Assembly (NCBI GenBank): GCA_027484445.1
Contig: JAIXSY010000041.1
Location: 124,001 to 188,000, forward strand
DNA from: Verrucomicrobiaceae bacterium
GTDB lineage: Bacteria > Verrucomicrobiota > Verrucomicrobiia > Verrucomicrobiales > Verrucomicrobiaceae
Direction: 5' to 3'
DNA length: 64,000 nt
Shown: positions 59,380 to 64,000 of the stretch, piece after piece
Layout: each line of letters starts with the position of its first letter
How positions within the stretch are numbered: position 1 is the stretch's first letter
Notes under the pieces: model-generated
What the model saw: the letters and a program-made list of their open reading frames with translations, nothing else
Databases searched by the model: none
What the model was told of the DNA's origin: nothing
Translations under genes and position numbers: made by a program

Positions 59380-62300
59380 TCAAGCAGCTAACAAAGCTTC
59401 TAGACGCTTGACACTGACGGGAACGGCAGTCCCGAGTTCTTGAGCAAAAACAGAAACTCGATACTCTTCAAATAACCAGCGAAAGGCTTCTCGATGATTT
59501 TCAGAAACCTCGTTGTGCCAATCCTTGAAATCAGCGATGCATAGGGCTTTGTCTTTATCCTTTGCCGGATTGATGAAAGCCCTCTCGGCACGAATTTGAA
59601 TCGCCTTCAAATACCTTGGCAGATGCTGCAACTGCGCGTGTGGAGTCACCAGCAGAAGATTATCTGGCATGAGACGCATCAGATCCTCTTCCAGTCCTGC
59701 GTAACGATGCTTTGAGGAAAGAATCTTTGATTTGATTTCTTCACTCTGCCTCAACCAATCCTGAGTCCGACGCACCAAGAGGGGCAACTCTTTTCGTGCT
59801 ATCTCACACATCGCTTCAAACCGTTTCTGAGTAAGTGGCAAGATCGGGTCTAGTCTTAGTGCGTGAGAAACAATGTGCTCGTAAGCTTGTTGAGAAAGAG
59901 GCTGAACGGAAGTTTTTGTATTTTCAGAGAGAGAAAGCGCACTCAATCCTTTGGGTTGAACACGTGGCGCTTGGTGATCAAAAGACCGAAGCTCTTTGTG
60001 AAGCCATGCCAAGTCCTTGCCCAAGGACTTTTCTGCCAAAACTCGAATCGCGACGGGCGAGTGTCGGAACACTTCAGACTGTGCTTTGAATAAGCGAACA
60101 TCCACCTCGCTGGGATCTCTGCGATGCAGACCCGGAAAACCATAAACGGGAGCAGCAGCAATTTCCTCAACGAAGACCTTTCCAGGAAGATCTCCAAAGG
60201 TCCAACCTTTCACATCATACCGTTCCCAAGCTTTGGTAACTTCATCCCAGGCACTCGATTTTGGCTCTAACTTTTTCAAACTCACCTGCAACTGACGAAC
60301 ATCACGCCCAGCGAGCAGCGCTTCGTTGTTTTTAGCGATAACCTCCAACCTAGGTTGAAGATGCAGAGGAATGCAATCTGGAGGCCAATCGTTGACCTGA
60401 ACGTCAACACGAAAAATAAGACGAAGATGCTCAGCCAAAGCCTCACGAAAATCTCCCTTTTTCGGTTTAAACTCACTAACAATCTTTCTAGCGACTGACT
60501 CAATGGGCATCAACAGGCTTCGCTTTTGCTTGGGAAGCGCCTTGATCATGTTAGCCACCAGCTCTTCGCGCAAACCTGGCACTATCCATTGCAATTCAGC
60601 ACTCGTTAGTTGATTGACGACGGGCAAGGGCACCTGAACCGTTACACCATCATCCTCATGGCCAGGCTTGTAAGCATAATGAATGGGCAAGACGCAATTG
60701 TTGACCTCGGCTTGATCGGGGAACTGCTCCAGATCGGCACTATAATCCTCGCCTCCGGTAAGATCTTCTTCTCTGGCGATCAGAAAGTTTGGATCCAACT
60801 TTAAGCGTTCGGACATTAACTTGTTCAAGTCATGGACTGAGGAAACCGATAGACCGTGCAACGCTCGACGGTAAAATTCAAAGAGCTTCTCTTCGACTGC
60901 AAAAAAACGTGAATTACGAACACGGGTCAATGCCGCCTCAAGCCTCTTGCGTAGCTTTTGGTTAATCTCAAAAAAACGATGAGACACATGTGCACTTTCT
61001 TCCAAAAGAGCACCTCGAATGAAAATTTGCGTCGCTGAAACAGGATCAATTTTTCCGTAGTCGATTTTGCGTCGGAGAAGTTCCAACCCATGCAACAGTA
61101 GCTTTTCACTCACCAAAACCCGTCCCGCTTTTGCACTCCAATGAGGCTCTGCATACCTTCTCTCGATCAAATGCTCCGCCAATTCAGCAGCCCAAGCGGG
61201 ATCAATCCCTGCCACCGTTCTTGCAAACAACTGTGAGGTTTGCACAATCTCAGCAGCGACAATCCAAAGAGGCTGGCGACTTTTCTGTTGAGCCTGCTTT
61301 GGGTTTTTATCTTTGCGCTCGTAAAGGTTAGAGCCAGGGAAAAGCATAACCTCTCGGTTACCAGAAGCCTTGTATAGATTCCTTTCTTGTCTCAGTGCAA
61401 TATGACCTAGATGACCTGCGAGCACACATTTGTGCAACACGTGGAGCGGGTTGGAGCCTGACAAGTTTTGCACTGCTTGAACATCGGTAGAAGCATCCTT
61501 GGCGACTCGCTGATCTTGAGACAAAATGCGCTCATCAAAGGCACGCCGAAGTTGTTGCCAAACATCACGCCACTCCGTCATGCGAGTGAACGAGAGAAAG
61601 TTCTCCCGACAGAATTTGCGTAGCGCATTCTTACTTCCTTCTCTCGGTTCAGGCGCTGCCTGCCATATTCGGAGCAATGACATAAAATCGCCCTCAGGAC
61701 TCGTGAATTTTTGATGTGCGGCTTGTGCGAGTTCGCGTTTGTCTTCTGGGCGTTCCCGCGGATCGGGAATGCTCAAGCCTGAAGCAAGAACAAGCATGTC
61801 ATCCAAACATCCTTCTCTCTGAGCCTGAATCAACATTCTTCCCAGCGTTGGATCGAGAGGTAACTTTGCTAGAGCATGACCCAGATCTGTCATCTCCTGA
61901 ATTTCACTCAATGCTCCCAGTTCATGCAGTAGGTCATACCCAGCACGAATAGCTGAATGGCTTGGCGGCTGCAAAAAGGGAAAGTCTTCAATCTCTCCCA
62001 ACTTGAAGGCTTTCATTCGCAGAATGACTTCTGCCAAATTACTGCGCTGAATTTCAGGTTGGGTAAACTTCGAACGTTTGATAAAATCTTCTTCAGAATA
62101 CAACCGGATGCAGAGACCCTCTCGAAGACGTCCAGCCCTTCCTGCCCTTTGATTGGCACTGCTTTGTGAAATGGCCTCAATGGGCAATCGTTTCGTGCGA
62201 GTTCTTGGATTGTAGCGACTGACTCGCGCCAAACCGGTATCCACCACAGCCGCAATTCGTGGAACGGTAATCGATGTTTCTGCCACATTGGTGGCCACAA

Positions 62301-63129
62301 TGACTCGTCGTTTTGCCCCAGGAGCAAAGATCCGCTGTTGCTCATGAGCGGCCATTCTGCCGAATAGGGTGAGCACTTCGTAAGAGTTTCCCAAGCGGCC
62401 CTGAAGGGCATCGCGACACTCCAAGATGTCACGTTCTGTCGGCATAAAAACTAGCACATCTCCATCATGAGTTTCAATGAGGGCATCTTCTGTTGCTCGA
62501 ATGGCTGCCTCGACATGCGTCGGATCTTCATCGCTTTCTCCAACAGGTCGATAGCGTATCTCGACAGAGTGAAGTCGCCCAGAAACTTCAATGATAGGAG
62601 CTTGATCGAAATGGCGGCTGAAAAGCTCTGTATCAATCGTGGCTGAGGTGACGATCAGCTTCAAATCCGGTCTCTTCGGGAGCAGTGTTTTCAGATAGCC
62701 CAGCAAAAAGTCGATGTTCAGCGATCGTTCATGAGCCTCATCCAAAATCAGCCCTGAGTATGCGCGAAGTAGTGGATCGCTCTGAATTTCTGCGAGCAAA
62801 ATCCCATCCGTCATAAACTTCACCTTGGTCTGGGCACTGGTTTCATCCGAAAACCGCATCTTGCAGCCCACCAGATCTCCCCACGCGACATTCAGCTCTT
62901 CTGCCACACGTTTTGAGACCGACATGGCAGCCACACGTCTAGGCTGCGTGCAGCCAATCTGACCTCTGCGCTCAGCCAAAACCTCAAGGCACATTTTGGG
63001 TAGCTGTGTCGTTTTTCCTGAGCCGGTTTCACCCGCAAGAACAACGACTTGGTGGTTCTGAATCGTCGCCACAATGTCATCGTGGCGTGCGCTGATGGGA
63101 AGATCTTGAGGATAACGTAAGGTGAACAC
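59380..63129 (-). CDS. hrpA: ATP-dependent RNA helicase HrpA (DEAH box)
   Basis: 1249-residue DEAH-box helicase; in E. coli HrpA acts on mRNA and rescues stalled ribosomes. Motifs: Walker A GETGSGKTTQ (33-42), DEAH at 130-133, SAT at 162-164, motif VI QRAGRAGR, then the OB/helicase-associated region and the long HrpA-specific DUF3418 C-terminus (PYAYKPGHEDDGVTVQVPLP, WIVPGLREELVANMIKALPK, DWPPDCIPLHLQPRLEVIAKN). Single-gene unit; its ATG is about 45 bases from a 17-bp palindrome. The coding sequence looks less GC-rich than the genes left of 56 kb. Confidence 0.97.
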   Translation of the reverse strand: MFTLRYPQDLPISARHDDIVATIQNHQVVVLAGETGSGKTTQLPKMCLEVLAERRGQIGCTQPRRVAAMSVSKRVAEELNVAWGDLVGCKMRFSDETSAQTKVKFMTDGILLAEIQSDPLLRAYSGLILDEAHERSLNIDFLLGYLKTLLPKRPDLKLIVTSATIDTELFSRHFDQAPIIEVSGRLHSVEIRYRPVGESDEDPTHVEAAIRATEDALIETHDGDVLVFMPTERDILECRDALQGRLGNSYEVLTLFGRMAAHEQQRIFAPGAKRRVIVATNVAETSITVPRIAAVVDTGLARVSRYNPRTRTKRLPIEAISQSSANQRAGRAGRLREGLCIRLYSEEDFIKRSKFTQPEIQRSNLAEVILRMKAFKLGEIEDFPFLQPPSHSAIRAGYDLLHELGALSEIQEMTDLGHALAKLPLDPTLGRMLIQAQREGCLDDMLVLASGLSIPDPRERPEDKRELAQAAHQKFTSPEGDFMSLLRIWQAAPEPREGSKNALRKFCRENFLSFTRMTEWRDVWQQLRRAFDERILSQDQRVAKDASTDVQAVQNLSGSNPLHVLHKCVLAGHLGHIALRQERNLYKASGNREVMLFPGSNLYERKDKNPKQAQQKSRQPLWIVAAEIVQTSQLFARTVAGIDPAWAAELAEHLIERRYAEPHWSAKAGRVLVSEKLLLHGLELLRRKIDYGKIDPVSATQIFIRGALLEESAHVSHRFFEINQKLRKRLEAALTRVRNSRFFAVEEKLFEFYRRALHGLSVSSVHDLNKLMSERLKLDPNFLIAREEDLTGGEDYSADLEQFPDQAEVNNCVLPIHYAYKPGHEDDGVTVQVPLPVVNQLTSAELQWIVPGLREELVANMIKALPKQKRSLLMPIESVARKIVSEFKPKKGDFREALAEHLRLIFRVDVQVNDWPPDCIPLHLQPRLEVIAKNNEALLAGRDVRQLQVSLKKLEPKSSAWDEVTKAWERYDVKGWTFGDLPGKVFVEEIAAAPVYGFPGLHRRDPSEVDVRLFKAQSEVFRHSPVAIRVLAEKSLGKDLAWLHKELRSFDHQAPRVQPKGLSALSLSENTKTSVQPLSQQAYEHIVSHALRLDPILPLTQKRFEAMCEIARKELPLLVRRTQDWLRQSEEIKSKILSSKHRYAGLEEDLMRLMPDNLLLVTPHAQLQHLPRYLKAIQIRAERAFINPAKDKDKALCIADFKDWHNEVSENHREAFRWLFEEYRVSVFAQELGTAVPVSVKRLEALLAA

Positions 63130-63174
63130 AGAAGAAACTCGGTGACTGCTTTGGTCAGGGGATGATAAGCCGAA

Positions 63175-63191
63175 CCTGAACTCAGTTCAGG
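63175..63191. promoter_or_regulatory. 17-bp palindrome in the hrpA/YHYH divergent region
   Basis: CCTGAACT-C-AGTTCAGG, perfect 8-bp arms around one base, then TTTTTT five bases downstream on the plus strand. It lies between the divergent starts of hrpA (63129) and the YHYH gene (63257). The single-base centre is more like a protein-binding site than a terminator. Confidence 0.4.
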
Positions 63192-63256
63192 CGGAGTTTT
63201 TTGTAAAGCGGAGGTTAAATTTAGCGCAGATCAGATCTCTGCATGTTTCATGAGGC

Positions 63257-64000
63257 ATGAAGCCAAACAGGTTTACCTCAAGATTTTTTTCCCCAATGGT
63301 CCTGATGCTCGCAGGAGCAGCTTTGGCCTTGGAAGCACCCGAAGTTAGGATTCAAGAGTCAGGAGGAAAACGCATCCTCACCTCTAATGGCATTCCGGAT
63401 CATGAAACAGGTGCTTTTCCCAATCCGGGCAATCCACACGCGATCGAAGCGCAGAGACATCGTTTTGAAATGACGCTAACTCCTAAAGCTGCCCCAAAAC
63501 CCAATCCTGTTGGACCAGCGTTCTTCGGAGTTGCCATCAATGGCGTTCCGTTCGAAGCAGGCACTGCCGAATTTTGGAGAGGCCAACGCGATTGGAACTA
63601 TGAGGCCAAAAATGGTGCTCTGGATCTGGGCCTGGATCAGAACGATGCCCATGTCCAACCTGGCGGTGTTTATCACTACCACGCACTGCCTGTAAGTCTC
63701 GTGAATCGTCTGTCTCAAGGCCGAGAAAATCAGATGATTTTGTTAGGATGGGCTGCCGATGGCTTTCCCATCTACGCGGGCAAAGGTCACTCCATGGCGA
63801 ACGATGCGGCCACTCCGCTTGTTCAACTTCACTCCAGCTACCAACTCAAAGCAGGGAAGAGACCTGGAGGAAATCGAGGCCCAGGGGATGTCTATGATGG
63901 CACCTTCGGCAACGACTATGAATACCAAGTTGGCTCAGGCGATTTGGACGAATGCAACGGTCGGTTTGGGGTCACTCCTGAATATCCCAAAGGCATTTAC
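63257..64000 (+). CDS. YHYH domain secreted protein (partial, cut by the window end)
   Basis: First 248 residues; no stop before the window edge. Signal peptide KPNRFTSRFFSPMVLMLAGA. The family motif YHYHAL is present in VQPGGVYHYHALPVSL, with the preceding WNYEAKNGALDLGLDQNDAH and following ILLGWAADGFPIYAGKG and RPGGNRGPGDVYDGTFGND blocks, and the family ending LDECNGRFGVTPEYPKG. YHYH proteins are secreted, of unknown activity, and common in Planctomycetes and Verrucomicrobia; histidine- and acid-rich clusters suggest metal binding. Start ATG at 63257 follows a short AT-rich leader. Confidence 0.9.
   Translation, partial: MKPNRFTSRFFSPMVLMLAGAALALEAPEVRIQESGGKRILTSNGIPDHETGAFPNPGNPHAIEAQRHRFEMTLTPKAAPKPNPVGPAFFGVAINGVPFEAGTAEFWRGQRDWNYEAKNGALDLGLDQNDAHVQPGGVYHYHALPVSLVNRLSQGRENQMILLGWAADGFPIYAGKGHSMANDAATPLVQLHSSYQLKAGKRPGGNRGPGDVYDGTFGNDYEYQVGSGDLDECNGRFGVTPEYPKGIY

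Noticed and set aside
63175..63202. Rho-independent terminator
   Set aside because: The palindrome is followed by six Ts, but both neighbouring genes diverge from it, so no transcript would end there; the one-base centre also suits a DNA site better.
1..64000. tRNA, rRNA or riboswitch genes
   Set aside because: No T-loop (GTTCGAATC-type) with cloverleaf context or known riboswitch core was recognised by reading; a covariance-model search would be needed to be certain.

Overview
The window looks like a stretch of chromosome from a free-living member of the Verrucomicrobia (Verrucomicrobiaceae/Prosthecobacter-like), within the Planctomycetes-Verrucomicrobia-Chlamydiae group. This is inferred from gene content. 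There are two large PSD1-type proteins with CxxCH haem motifs (DUF1549/DUF1553), two DUF1501 proteins, a DUF1800 protein, a sulfatase, a YHYH protein, a GntR-LacI hybrid regulator and many secreted proteins of unknown role. No rRNA, tRNA, CRISPR array, transposase or prophage was seen.

Layout. 0-8 kb: pstB, a secreted sulfatase, an orphan acyl carrier protein, and an exbB-exbD-TPR-SPFH series in which the SPFH protein carries a C-terminal helix-turn-helix. 8-13.6 kb: a glycine-rich RRM protein with its terminator, a lipoprotein, a NERD-like membrane protein, and a minus-strand operon (membrane protein, DUF1800, DUF1501). 13.7-21.5 kb: a plus-strand run with a double-VWA membrane protein, a lipoprotein, trmL, DUF58 and an AddB-like nuclease; the lipoprotein, trmL and DUF58 genes overlap by 1-4 bases. 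21.5-32.5 kb: DUF4359, leuC, a LamG-PSD1 protein, a TolB-like propeller, an S9 peptidase and a secreted unknown. 32.5-33 kb: a repeat-bearing gap with a small gene interrupted by an in-frame TGA. 33-40 kb: a GntR-LacI regulator divergent from an HExxH protein, then a GH42-like hydrolase, an esterase and small envelope proteins. 40-43.2 kb: mannose-1-phosphate guanylyltransferase, an O-methyltransferase, Mn-type superoxide dismutase and a cysteine-poor FmdB-like protein. 43.2-48.6 kb: a PSD1-DUF1501 gene pair, followed by a decayed DUF1080 tail and interrupted by a four-helix-bundle (IVP/bAvd-like) gene bracketed by short repeats. 48.6-53.7 kb: housekeeping genes (SufE-like, arginyltransferase-like, yceD-rpmF, pilT/pilU-like, purM, mnmM) and a csaA pseudogene. 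54-59.3 kb: a transmembrane Ser/Thr kinase followed by two secreted proteins built from a shared 'DG' repeat. 59.4-64 kb: hrpA and the start of a YHYH protein.

The most interesting features are the repeat-flanked four-helix-bundle gene inside the PSD1-DUF1501 operon, with a matching repeat at 32.7 kb; the kinase plus DG-repeat secreted-protein operon; the SPFH-HTH fusion behind ExbB/ExbD/TPR; and three gene remnants whose lesions can be read directly: csaA, the DUF1080 tail and the small gene at 32.5 kb. From about 56 kb to the end the DNA looks noticeably less GC-rich by eye than the rest.
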